Shown: positions 35,868 through 43,183 of the stretch, piece after piece
How positions within the stretch are numbered: position 1 is the stretch's first letter
How the letters are laid out: every line of letters begins with the position of its first letter
Assembly (NCBI GenBank): GCA_023435705.1
Contig: JAEYRH010000003.1
Coordinates: 1 to 64,000 of the forward strand
From: Bacillota bacterium
Lineage (GTDB): Bacteria; Bacillota; Clostridia; Christensenellales; UMGS416
Direction: 5' to 3'
Length of the DNA stretch: 64,000 bases
Translations under genes and position numbers: made by a program
The notes under the pieces: generated by a model
Database searches by the model: none
Told to the model about the DNA's origin: nothing
The model's input: the letters and a program-made list of their open reading frames with translations, nothing else

Positions 35868-36380
35868 ATGGCTGAACATCGCAAACTGGGCCGGCCCACC
35901 GATCAGCGCGTTGCCATGCTGCGTTCGCTGACGACCGACCTGATTTGGCATGGCAAGATCACGACAACCGAGGCCCGTGCCAAGGAAGTTCGGAAGCTCG
36001 CCGAGAAGATCATCACGCTGGCCGTAGACGATTATGACAAGACAGTGTCCGTGGAAAAGACTGTGTTCAATGAGAAGGACCAGTCCAAGGAGATCACCGT
36101 GACCAACGATGCGCCCAGCAAGCTGCATGCGCGCCGCTTGATCATGAAGACCCTCTACAACTACACGGAGCCCAAGCAGAAGAAGGAAAACCGCAGCGAA
36201 TACAAGGAGCGTGCCGGGGAGATCAACAACCCCGTCGTGGAAAAGCTCTTCCGCGAAATCGGGCCGAAGTATCGCAAGCGTGCCGAGGAAAAGGGCATCA
36301 AGGGCGGATATACCCGCATTCTGAAGCTCGGCCCCCGTGTGGGCGATGCGGCTGAAATGGTCGTCCTCGAGCTGGTGTAA
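35868..36380 (+). CDS. rplQ: 50S ribosomal protein L17 with internal insertion
   Basis: At 170 residues this L17 is about 45-55 longer than the usual 115-127. The ends are standard (HRKLGRPTDQRVAMLRSLTT and GGYTRILKLGPRVGDAAEMV). The extra residues lie after EKIITLAVDDY and again around KQKKENRSEYKERAGEINNP, and are rich in Lys and Glu. It is the last gene of the cluster; the ecfA/ecfT/truA/rplM/rpsI genes that often follow are absent. Confidence 0.96.
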   Translation: MAEHRKLGRPTDQRVAMLRSLTTDLIWHGKITTTEARAKEVRKLAEKIITLAVDDYDKTVSVEKTVFNEKDQSKEITVTNDAPSKLHARRLIMKTLYNYTEPKQKKENRSEYKERAGEINNPVVEKLFREIGPKYRKRAEEKGIKGGYTRILKLGPRVGDAAEMVVLELV

Positions 36381-36397
36381 TAAACAATGCTCAATAA

Positions 36398-36438
36398 GCA
36401 AAGCCGGGTGCTAATGGCATCCGGCTTTGCTCATATTG
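36398..36438 (+). terminator. terminator of the ribosomal superoperon
   Basis: GCAAAGCCGG (36398-36407) pairs with CCGGCTTTGC (36421-36430) around a small inner loop; the T run is weak (TCATATTGT). Confidence 0.65.
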
Positions 36439-36513
36439 TCTTGTGACATTCGCTTTTCTGATATAATATACCAATATAACTTACTGATGTCATGTCTCGT
36501 TGGGGAGATAACG

Positions 36514-37470
36514 ATGATAAGAAAAAGAACTTGGAGAAATGAATTATTCATTTTACTTGCATTCCTTATGTGCATTATGCCTGCATGCACATATTCAAAT
36601 GATTTACCAATATCCTCAAGTAAAGTGATTGAGAGTTCAACAGCTGAAATTACGTTAACGCCAGTAATGACTTCGTCCCCAATGCCGACCTCTCCACCCA
36701 AGAAATTTTCAAGACTTCAACTGAGAATCCTGAATGGCGACATGGATACTGTTGATGCATGGCGCCCATATGTGTTTGCACCACTTATTGAGCGAAGAGA
36801 AGCCATAGAGGAGCTAGTATCTAGTACTTACAAGCGCTTGATAAATGTAGATTTGGCGATTGATGTTTTATGTATATCCCAATTCAGCAGTGAGGCTATT
36901 TTTAGCCAGCAGCAGTTTCTCGACTTGATTGAAACATTTCTTAAACTTGATTTCGATTATGCAATTAGGGGAATGGCACGAAATTATAGGTACGATGTTA
37001 TTATTGAGATCTTCCGAAAGCAAGGTAAAGTGGCAATAGATCGTTTGTTTTCTTTAATGATACTGGATCATGATTTTTTCGCCTCATATTCATTGGGTCG
37101 AATTGGTGGAAAAGAAGTGCTTGATAGACTTGTTGGTATTATTCATAGTTCATCAATAACTGGGAAAAGTTCAGCTATGGAAGCTCTAGGTAAATATGGC
37201 AAGACCTTTCCAAGTGATATTGTTTTTGTGGTTCATGAGCTGACTAATATAATGAATTGCAACTATCCCTTGGACGCAAGTATAAGAGAGGTGAGCACTG
37301 TATATGGACAAAGCCAGAAAAGAAACGCTGCAAGCTATCGCCGAACATCTTTACACTCATCTTCTAACCACAAGCAAAAACATTGCTGTTATGGATATAC
37401 CGGTTATATGCGCACACATCAAGAAAATTGCAGGAAACCACACACTTTCTTATCAGGCTACATCGGATGA
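36514..37470 (+). CDS. HEAT-like lipoprotein with abnormal C-terminus
   Basis: The 318-residue protein starts at the ATG at 36514 behind GGGGAG and has a lipoprotein signal with lipobox MPAC (Cys25) and a Ser/Thr/Pro linker. Helical repeats follow (AIDRLFSLMILDHDFFASYS, GKEVLDRLVGIIHSSS) that look HEAT-like. From about codon 258 (nucleotide 37285) the composition changes to SQKRNAASYRRTSLHSSSNH and on, which looks out of frame, while another frame encodes the next small ORF. The true gene may be cut at that point. Base composition is far more AT-rich than in the ribosomal genes, which suggests transfer. Function unknown. Confidence 0.6.
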   Translation: MIRKRTWRNELFILLAFLMCIMPACTYSNDLPISSSKVIESSTAEITLTPVMTSSPMPTSPPKKFSRLQLRILNGDMDTVDAWRPYVFAPLIERREAIEELVSSTYKRLINVDLAIDVLCISQFSSEAIFSQQQFLDLIETFLKLDFDYAIRGMARNYRYDVIIEIFRKQGKVAIDRLFSLMILDHDFFASYSLGRIGGKEVLDRLVGIIHSSSITGKSSAMEALGKYGKTFPSDIVFVVHELTNIMNCNYPLDASIREVSTVYGQSQKRNAASYRRTSLHSSSNHKQKHCCYGYTGYMRTHQENCRKPHTFLSGYIG

Positions 37471-37501
37471 TAAAAACTGGGAAGAGTTGCGAGTTAACTA
37501 A
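37304..37501 (+). CDS. small hypothetical protein overlapping the lipoprotein tail
   Basis: The 65-residue ORF begins MDKARKETLQAIAEHLYTHL, with AGAGAGGTGAG ten bases upstream. It reads like a natural helical protein (VICAHIKKIAGNHTLSY), more so than the lipoprotein frame it overlaps. No family recognised. It may be a separate gene or the end of an incoming fragment. Confidence 0.45.
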   Translation: MDKARKETLQAIAEHLYTHLLTTSKNIAVMDIPVICAHIKKIAGNHTLSYQATSDDKNWEELRVN

Positions 37502-37503
37502 AT

Positions 37504-37514
37504 GCCATGCGGAG
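37504..37514 (+). repeat. left arm of the 11-bp inverted repeat
   Basis: GCCATGCGGAG; its exact reverse complement lies at 37874-37884. It could be a closing RNA stem or the end of a mobile element. Confidence 0.75.
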
Positions 37515-37873
37515 CATCAGTCGTCGCATTCACCTCCAGTGTCGGAGCTGGCGATTGAGGTAAAGGGCGTGCTTGCGGTATCGTTGCTGGGCTCTTGGGC
37601 GTTATGGTGGCGCGTGGAGACTTCATCTTGTTACCGTGCCGTGTTTTATCCGACACTTCTGCAAATTGCTTTGCAGTTCAGACCATGTCATCATCCCGTG
37701 GAAGCGGGAGCCGGGCGCTCGTGTCGGGCTTATTGGATGCCCATCCTCACCCGTTGGTCGTTGCACCTTCTGCGCTACTTGCTAGGCATCGCGCAGCTTG
37801 GCTCATCGTTGCCTTGTAAAGGGATTCAATGAATTCACCCGGTTCGATGTACTTGTTGCCAAGTAAAAGGACT

Positions 37874-37884
37874 CTCCGCATGGC
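37874..37884 (+). repeat. right arm of the 11-bp inverted repeat
   Basis: CTCCGCATGGC; partner of 37504-37514, about 360 bases away. Confidence 0.75.
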
Positions 37885-37949
37885 GATTTAATTATACCAT
37901 TGTTTAGTGATATGTGCTATTATAAACAAGCAAGGGGGTGGCGTGCTAG

Positions 37950-38867
37950 ATGGAAGCGAACTTGCTGGAAAGCAAATCAAGGTTTGAGTTTTGCTTTGAG
38001 GGGAACAGTGAAATAGATGCATCTCTGCTAGCCAACACAATACATGACATTGCGGATTTGTGCGAACACGTTGTAAAACAAAAGGACAACGAAGCATATT
38101 TAAAGCTAAAAGTTACCCCATTCCGATCCGGAAGTTTTGCAATTGATTTTTCTGTTGTGTGTCAAATACAAAATGACCTGTTAGCGCAATATGCGGATTA
38201 TGCCACAATCGCGGCGTTGGCAGTTACAATAATACAGGGCTATTTTGATATTCGGAAACATCTTAAAGGGAGAAAGCCGCGCAACATTGAAAAGGTTGAC
38301 GAAAATAATTCAAGCATTATCAACAGCGAAGGACAAGCAATAACAGTAAACAACTCTAGCCTTGGCGTAATAAACCAGACATACATAGAAAAACAAACCG
38401 TAAAAATCATTAATTATGTGCGGGAACACAATCCGAAAGGAGGATTTGCTTTACACACAGAAGATCGCGAAACAAAATATTCTAACGATGATGTTACTTC
38501 AATGATTGAACCGCTATCTGTTGTTGAGGAATTTACCGCAACAAGAGAAACCAAGCGCGTAGAATTGCCAATAAAGAAAGTCGATTTTACGGGTAAATCT
38601 ATGTGGGATTTTGTATATGGCGGTCGCGTAATACAAGCCAAAATGGTTGACAGGGCTTGGATTGAGCGTGTTAAGTCGGGGAAGCTCTCGTTTAAAGCCG
38701 GTGATTACGTGAGAGCAGAGCTTGAAGTTTACAATGAATTAGACACTAACAGAGAGCCAATTCCAGATCGGGCAAAATATACAGTTGTAAAAGTAAACGG
38801 AGATATTTGCCATGAATATCAAGGGCAAATGACGATTGAGGAAGACGAGGGCGATCAGGATGAGTAA
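37950..38867 (+). CDS. hypothetical membrane-associated protein
   Basis: The 305-residue protein is not recognised. Its N-terminal part contains KVTPFRSGSFAIDFSVVCQI, then one hydrophobic segment (about residues 88-105, YATIAALAVTIIQGYF), an Asn/Ser-rich region (about 120-145) and a C-terminal beta-rich part (FKAGDYVRAELEVYNELDTN, then KYTVVKVNGDICHEYQG). The layout suggests a soluble domain, one membrane pass and a small barrel. It lies in the AT-rich island beside an IS1595-type transposase, which fits an accessory or defence-like gene, but no function can be stated. Confidence 0.7.
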   Translation: MEANLLESKSRFEFCFEGNSEIDASLLANTIHDIADLCEHVVKQKDNEAYLKLKVTPFRSGSFAIDFSVVCQIQNDLLAQYADYATIAALAVTIIQGYFDIRKHLKGRKPRNIEKVDENNSSIINSEGQAITVNNSSLGVINQTYIEKQTVKIINYVREHNPKGGFALHTEDRETKYSNDDVTSMIEPLSVVEEFTATRETKRVELPIKKVDFTGKSMWDFVYGGRVIQAKMVDRAWIERVKSGKLSFKAGDYVRAELEVYNELDTNREPIPDRAKYTVVKVNGDICHEYQGQMTIEEDEGDQDE

Positions 38868-38932
38868 GAATAGCCACACAGGGGTGAACAAGGATCAATT
38901 TTATTCAATTCTTTTGAAGGCAGCTCAGCCCG

Positions 38933-39799
38933 TCAAGATTGAACCTTCGAAGCAATCCGACGCAAAACAATCTTGAACATCGGTGATGTAGCTTTTCGGT
39001 AGCTGTATCGGAAGGCGTATTCGTTTACATAGTGCTGTAAATACTTCGGACTAACAGAATGATAAACCCCATCAATACCACGCTTTAACAACGACCAAAA
39101 CCCATCAATTGTACCAGTATGAATATCGCCATTCACATAGACTTTAGCGTAGTGCTTAATAACCTTGTGGTTGTAACCAATGCGCTTTAATTGGTTGTAG
39201 CTTGGCATATCGTCAGTGTAAACGGTTGCTGATTTATCGGTTGTCTTTTCAATCATCGGAATCAATGTTTTTGACTTAACATTCGGAACAACAGAAGCGG
39301 TAATAGCACCGTCACGCTCAACAACACCAGCAACGATTGTTTTTCCTGCCGCACCACGGCCACGAACACCGGGTTTTGCCGCGCCTACATACGTTTCATC
39401 GGCTTCTACTTCTGTTGTAAATATTCCTGGTGTATCAGAGAGCAATAAACGAATCTGTTTAAACATTCTCCAAGCGGTTTTATATGTCACACCAGTTTCA
39501 CGCTGAACCTGTTTAGCGGAGATTCCACAACGAGTAGAAGCCATTAAAAATATCGCATGAAACCATGTGCGTAATGAAGTGCTGGACTTGTGAAAAATTG
39601 TATCAGCAAGTGGGTAAACGTGATGCCCACAATTATCACAGGCATAACATGGACGGCTTGTTACACGATGATGCTTAGTCACACGATCACAGATGGGGCA
39701 AGTAATACCATGAGGCCAACGACTTATCTTAATCCACTCCAAACAAGAATCATCTGTTGGAAACTCTGCATCAAACTGTTTGAATGTGTACTTTTCCAT
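38933..39799 (-). CDS. IS1595-family transposase
   Basis: The 288-residue protein has an N-terminal zinc ribbon (CPICDRVTKHH, then CYACDNCGHH), a helix-turn-helix (GISAKQVQRETGVTYKTAWR) and a DDE/N-type catalytic core: EADETYVG, VYTDDMPSYN and HTGTIDGFWSLLKRGI. This is the IS1595/ISXO2 type, with Asn/Glu variation at the third catalytic position. The gene looks full length. I could not find matching terminal inverted repeats or a target duplication on either side. Confidence 0.88.
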   Translation of the reverse strand: MEKYTFKQFDAEFPTDDSCLEWIKISRWPHGITCPICDRVTKHHRVTSRPCYACDNCGHHVYPLADTIFHKSSTSLRTWFHAIFLMASTRCGISAKQVQRETGVTYKTAWRMFKQIRLLLSDTPGIFTTEVEADETYVGAAKPGVRGRGAAGKTIVAGVVERDGAITASVVPNVKSKTLIPMIEKTTDKSATVYTDDMPSYNQLKRIGYNHKVIKHYAKVYVNGDIHTGTIDGFWSLLKRGIDGVYHSVSPKYLQHYVNEYAFRYSYRKATSPMFKIVLRRIASKVQS

Positions 39800-39874
39800 A
39801 TCCGTATGCTCCTTTGTGATTACAATTGGAAGTATACGGCAGGAGAATACTTGCTGTCAAGGGATAATTGCATA

Positions 39875-41161
39875 ATGAATAGTAAGTTTGAAGATATGGA
39901 TTGTCGAGAGCGCTCGATTTTCGCGCTTGGCATAACATGTTCTGATAACGCTGCAAAAGCTCTGATGACAGCAATCAAAAAAGGTGATATTGATCTTAGC
40001 GAATTTATATATCCAATGTCAGATATATCAACCGAATATAATATTCAACAGCTTGCCGGTTTGCTAAAGGACAAAAGGGTTGAAATGCGGATATTTGCTG
40101 CAGAAGTATTGGGATGGATGCAAAATAAAAAAGCTGTTGATGTTTTACTAGAAGCATTGAATGATAAAGATCCAGATGTCAGACGCATTGTTGCTCAAGC
40201 TCTGGGCAAAATTGGCGACGGCAGAGCAATTGATGCTCTACTAGATAAATACAAGAACGATACGGCTAGCGTTTCAGGATCTGCAAAATATTCTATTCTT
40301 ACACTGAAGGGTGATTATGCGGCTAAGGTTATGATAAAAAATCTTAAAAGCAAAGATCCTGAATTGAGAGCTTTGTCTGCGCAATCGCTTGGCTATTATG
40401 GGAGTCTCTCTGCTGTCGAGCCATTGATTAATGCATTAAGCGACAACAATATTGATGTAAAAAAATACTCAGTGGAATCGCTTGGATATTTGAGAGATGC
40501 TCGCGCTTCAGAACCCTTAATGAAATTCTTAAAGACAAAAAATCAAGAATTTCTAGTATCAGTAATTAGTGCTCTAGGCTGGATAGGGGAGCAGAAAGCT
40601 GCAGAGCAGATTATTGCAATCGCTGAGAGCAGCACTGATAAGAAGGTAATATCAAGCGCTCTTGAAGTTCTGGGCAAACTAAAATGTGAGAAGGCGCTTC
40701 CTGCTTTATGTTTAATGCTTGTGAACAAAGATGAAGATATTGCAGATATTGCTATGAATGCAATATTGAATATAGATTCACCCATTTCTTTCAAAATGGT
40801 TGAAGCAATTCTTGGTTGTGGTGTTGCCACTGGCCGGTATCGTGCATCTATAATTCTCTTCCAACTGTTTGAGCAGCAATCGGAGTTGCTGTTCGAGCAA
40901 GCAATTGGTCGTAATGATTCGGCTATTGTTGCAGGAGCATATAAATATTACATAAAAAACGGTAAGGAAAATGCACAAATCCAGCTTATTTCCGGTTTAG
41001 CAATATATGGTGATGAGGATATGGCAACTGATTTTATGAATTGCGGGAATGTTACACTTGAGAATGCGGGTAAGGCATGGGCAGAGAGTAAAGGGTACTA
41101 TATTCTTGCTGGAGCAGGGAGCAGAGCTTTGGGATGGGGGATTATGAATTCTCTGAATTGA
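39875..41161 (+). CDS. HEAT-repeat protein
   Basis: About 428 residues made of tandem helical HEAT/PBS-lyase-like repeats, for example VDVLLEALNDKDPDVRRIVA and AVEPLINALSDNNIDVKKYS. Such repeats form protein-binding scaffolds; the partner is unknown. I chose the ATG at 39875 behind AAGGGA; the frame is open further upstream through the IS edge, so the original start may have been lost by IS insertion. AT-rich like its neighbours. The lipoprotein at 36514 has similar repeats, so the two may once have been one gene. Confidence 0.75.
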   Translation: MNSKFEDMDCRERSIFALGITCSDNAAKALMTAIKKGDIDLSEFIYPMSDISTEYNIQQLAGLLKDKRVEMRIFAAEVLGWMQNKKAVDVLLEALNDKDPDVRRIVAQALGKIGDGRAIDALLDKYKNDTASVSGSAKYSILTLKGDYAAKVMIKNLKSKDPELRALSAQSLGYYGSLSAVEPLINALSDNNIDVKKYSVESLGYLRDARASEPLMKFLKTKNQEFLVSVISALGWIGEQKAAEQIIAIAESSTDKKVISSALEVLGKLKCEKALPALCLMLVNKDEDIADIAMNAILNIDSPISFKMVEAILGCGVATGRYRASIILFQLFEQQSELLFEQAIGRNDSAIVAGAYKYYIKNGKENAQIQLISGLAIYGDEDMATDFMNCGNVTLENAGKAWAESKGYYILAGAGSRALGWGIMNSLN

Positions 41162-41187
41162 GTCAAGCAGTATTGCAAAACAAGTGA

Positions 41188-41231
41188 GGGAGTGTTATAA
41201 AATCTCAGTAATCAGTATTTATAACACTCCC
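41188..41231. terminator. long terminator hairpin, probably bidirectional
   Basis: A perfect 14-bp stem GGGAGTGTTATAAA (41188-41201) with TTTATAACACTCCC (41218-41231). It lies between the converging HEAT-repeat gene and the minus gene at 41241. Confidence 0.75.
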
Positions 41232-41240
41232 ATCTGATTA

Positions 41241-41597
41241 TTAGTCCGCCTGCTCCGCAGCGACCACCGTCACCACCTTGGCTGCCTGCCTTTTGGCGGG
41301 TTTTTTCGTTGTTGTGGCTTTTTGCAGGGCTTCACGGCGCTTGTATTGCTGGGCAATCATTTCCTGCCTTTTGTTTTCCAATATTGCGACTTCAGATGCC
41401 TCATAGACTGCAACTTCGGTTTTGATGAAATCAGCAACTTCAGGATCAACGGCTGAAATATGCTTGGAAAATGCATTTGGATAAAGGAACTCCTTCTGGC
41501 CCTGTGCGAAAGAAATCACAAGATAGTTACCGGTGTGCTCGAGAATTGTTCCTTCTCCAAACGCAGAATGTGTTATTACAGTTCCAAGTAAATTCAT
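41241..41597 (-). CDS. small protein with N-terminal beta-barrel-like motif
   Basis: The 118-residue protein has an N-terminal part of the type seen in many Bacillota proteins (GTVITHSAFGEGTILEHTG, then YLVISFAQGQKEFLYPNAF), followed by a helical Lys/Ala-rich tail (KKPAKRQAAKVV). GGAGG lies before the ATG at 41597. The motif resembles small SH3-like folds; function unknown. GC content is back to the chromosomal level. Confidence 0.7.
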   Translation of the reverse strand: MNLLGTVITHSAFGEGTILEHTGNYLVISFAQGQKEFLYPNAFSKHISAVDPEVADFIKTEVAVYEASEVAILENKRQEMIAQQYKRREALQKATTTKKPAKRQAAKVVTVVAAEQAD

Positions 41598-41842
41598 GTG
41601 TGCCTCCGATACAATTTTGGCGGTTCAATCATAGGCTGAAGTGTCAATCCGTGTCTATGCTGAAGTACTCTTAGTATACGTCTTTTTAACTGAAATTACT
41701 ATCAAAACAAACACCGCATAACAGATTTGCCTGATTTTACCACATCTTCACAAGCTACTTTCCTTGTGCTCAGACATGATGTTCTTTGTCAAATGGGTAT
41801 AAATAATACCTGCATTATTTATGTCGTTCACACCCTGTAACT

Positions 41843-41872
41843 TTGTACACCATCTCTCGGGTGTGCTATCCT
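41843..41872 (+). promoter_or_regulatory. candidate promoter of the AraC-type gene
   Basis: TTGTAC (41843-41848), 18 bases, TATCCT (41867-41872). The gap 41598-41842 holds AT-rich DNA with no gene that I can support. Confidence 0.4.
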
Positions 41873-41912
41873 GATATGCAGTATCATAGCACCACTACGA
41901 GGAGGCAAGCCA

Positions 41913-42751
41913 ATGGACTGGCTGGCACGGATGAACCGGGCGCTGAACTATATCGAGGAGCAGCTGGATCAAGAGGTGGACTATAACGAGATCGCGCGCA
42001 TCGCTTGCACACCACCAGGTCTCTTTCAGCGCATGTTCGCTATGCTCACTGATGTGTCCCTGTCTGAGTATATCTGCAGGCGCAGGCTTACCAAAGCGGC
42101 TGTCGAGCTGAGCACTTCGGATGCCAGGGTGATTGATGTGGCCGTGAAGTATGGCTACGATTCCCCGGATGCATTTGCTGTGGCATTCAAGCGGCAGCAC
42201 GGCGTAACACCGCTGGCAGCTCGTGAACCGGGTGTCACGTTCACAACCTATCCCAAACTCTCCTTCTTGCTCATATTGAAAGGAGTGGTGGAAATGAACT
42301 ACCGCATCGAGCAGAAACCTGCTTTCCGGATCATCGGGCTGGCCGGCACCTTCAGTAATGCAGGCGGCGAGCAAAGCCAAACAATCCCCCAGTTCTGGGT
42401 GGAACATGACAAGGACATCCCATCATTGCTTGCTCTTGGAGGCAACACCGTCACTGGATCAACGCAACGGACAACGGCACCTTCCGATATATGATTGGTA
42501 TTGGACGCGATGGATCCGCTGTGCCTGAGGGCATGGAAGCGCTGGCGATCCCAGCCAGCACCTGGGCGGTGTTCGAATGTGTAGGCCCTATGCCCAAAGC
42601 AATCCAGGCGGTGTGGGAGCGCATCATGGGAGAGTTCTTGCCCAACAGCGATTATCAGCACACCGGCACGCCGGACTTTGAGCTGTACTATGACGGCGAG
42701 AATGACGAGAACTACCGCAGCGAGGTGTGGATCCCGGTGGTCAAAAAGTGA
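41913..42751 (+). pseudogene. AraC-family regulator with GyrI-like domain, frameshifted
   Basis: The first frame (41913-42494, GGAGG upstream) encodes two helix-turn-helices (LDQEVDYNEIARIACTPPGL, VIDVAVKYGYDSPDAFAVAF) and the start of an effector domain (MNYRIEQKPAFRIIGLAG). The rest of that domain continues in another frame to 42751: WINATDNGTFRYMIGIG, then PASTWAVFECVGPMPKAIQA and VWIPVVKK. A single missing base between about 42420 and 42460 explains the break. Intact proteins of this type bind small or bulky ligands. It is either a recent pseudogene or a sequencing error. Confidence 0.8.
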
Positions 42752-42776
42752 TATACTCCGTATAACGAAAGAATAA

Positions 42777-42806
42777 AAGAGGCCTTCGCAAATGCGGGGG
42801 CCTCTT
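42777..42806 (-). terminator. terminator of amtB-glnK
   Basis: AAGAGGCC (42777-42784) pairs with GGCCTCTT (42799-42806). On the minus strand the stem is followed by TTATTC. It also lies at the end of the converging AraC-type gene. Confidence 0.7.
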
Positions 42807-42827
42807 CTGTCATTGGCTTATGGCTGA

Positions 42828-43169
42828 TTATAGTGCTCCTTCTCCTTCTTCGCCGGTGCGGATGCGCACCACTTCTTCCACGGGGTAGATGAAGATTTTT
42901 CCATCTCCATACTCACCGATTGGGGCGCTGCTGAGGATAGCCTTCTTCACCGTTGCCACGTCGGTGTCTGCCACAACAATTTCCAGCATCACCTTGGGGA
43001 TCAGATCCAGCTGGTACTTTTCACCGCGCCACACTTGCGCGATACCCTTCTGGTTGCCGTGACCCACAATGTCTGTGATCATGATGCCTTTGAAGCAGCC
43101 GGCTTTTTCCAGCGCTTCACGCACGTCGTTGAGCTTTTCCGGGCGGATAACTGCCTTAATTGATTTCAT
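42828..43169 (-). CDS. glnK: nitrogen regulatory protein P-II (GlnK type)
   Basis: The 113-residue protein signals nitrogen status by binding ATP/ADP and 2-oxoglutarate, and here probably plugs the neighbouring AmtB. The T-loop VGHGNQKGIAQVWRGEKYQL contains the Tyr51-type residue that some bacteria uridylylate. The B-loop is in SSAPIGEYGDGKIFIYPVEE. It is 14 bases after amtB on the same strand; this amtB-glnK pairing defines the GlnK role. Confidence 0.95.
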   Translation of the reverse strand: MKSIKAVIRPEKLNDVREALEKAGCFKGIMITDIVGHGNQKGIAQVWRGEKYQLDLIPKVMLEIVVADTDVATVKKAILSSAPIGEYGDGKIFIYPVEEVVRIRTGEEGEGAL

Positions 43170-43183
43170 TGCTTTCTCCTCCC

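Larger units (their letters stand above)
37504..37884 (-). ncRNA. inverted-repeat-bounded structured RNA, group I intron-like core
   Basis: A GC-rich 381-bp block in AT-rich surroundings is bounded by an exact 11-bp inverted repeat (37504-37514 with 37874-37884). On the minus strand the order of pairings fits a group I intron. P3-like: 37800-37804 with 37708-37712. P4-like: 37791-37796 with 37770-37775. P7-like: CAACGACCA with CATGGTCTGAAC, pairing 37755-37759 with 37681-37685. P8-like: 37695-37698 with 37705-37708. P9-like: a 7-bp hairpin at 37659-37676 capped GCAA. An extended -10 (TGGTATAAT, 37899-37891) would start a transcript near the repeat. Class is inferred; P1 and splice sites are not identified. 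Confidence 0.45.

Noticed and set aside
37747..37881. 44-codon minus-strand ORF inside the structured element
   Set aside because: It starts with ATG in the inverted repeat but has no ribosome binding site and its codons follow the RNA stems.
37504..37884. RNase P RNA
   Set aside because: GGAGAGTCC near the 5' end is one base from the conserved GGAAAGTCC, but the other conserved regions, such as ACAGAA near the 3' end, are missing.
38868..39874. Terminal inverted repeats of the IS1595-type element
   Set aside because: I compared both flanks and found no convincing inverted match or target duplication, so IS ends are not given.
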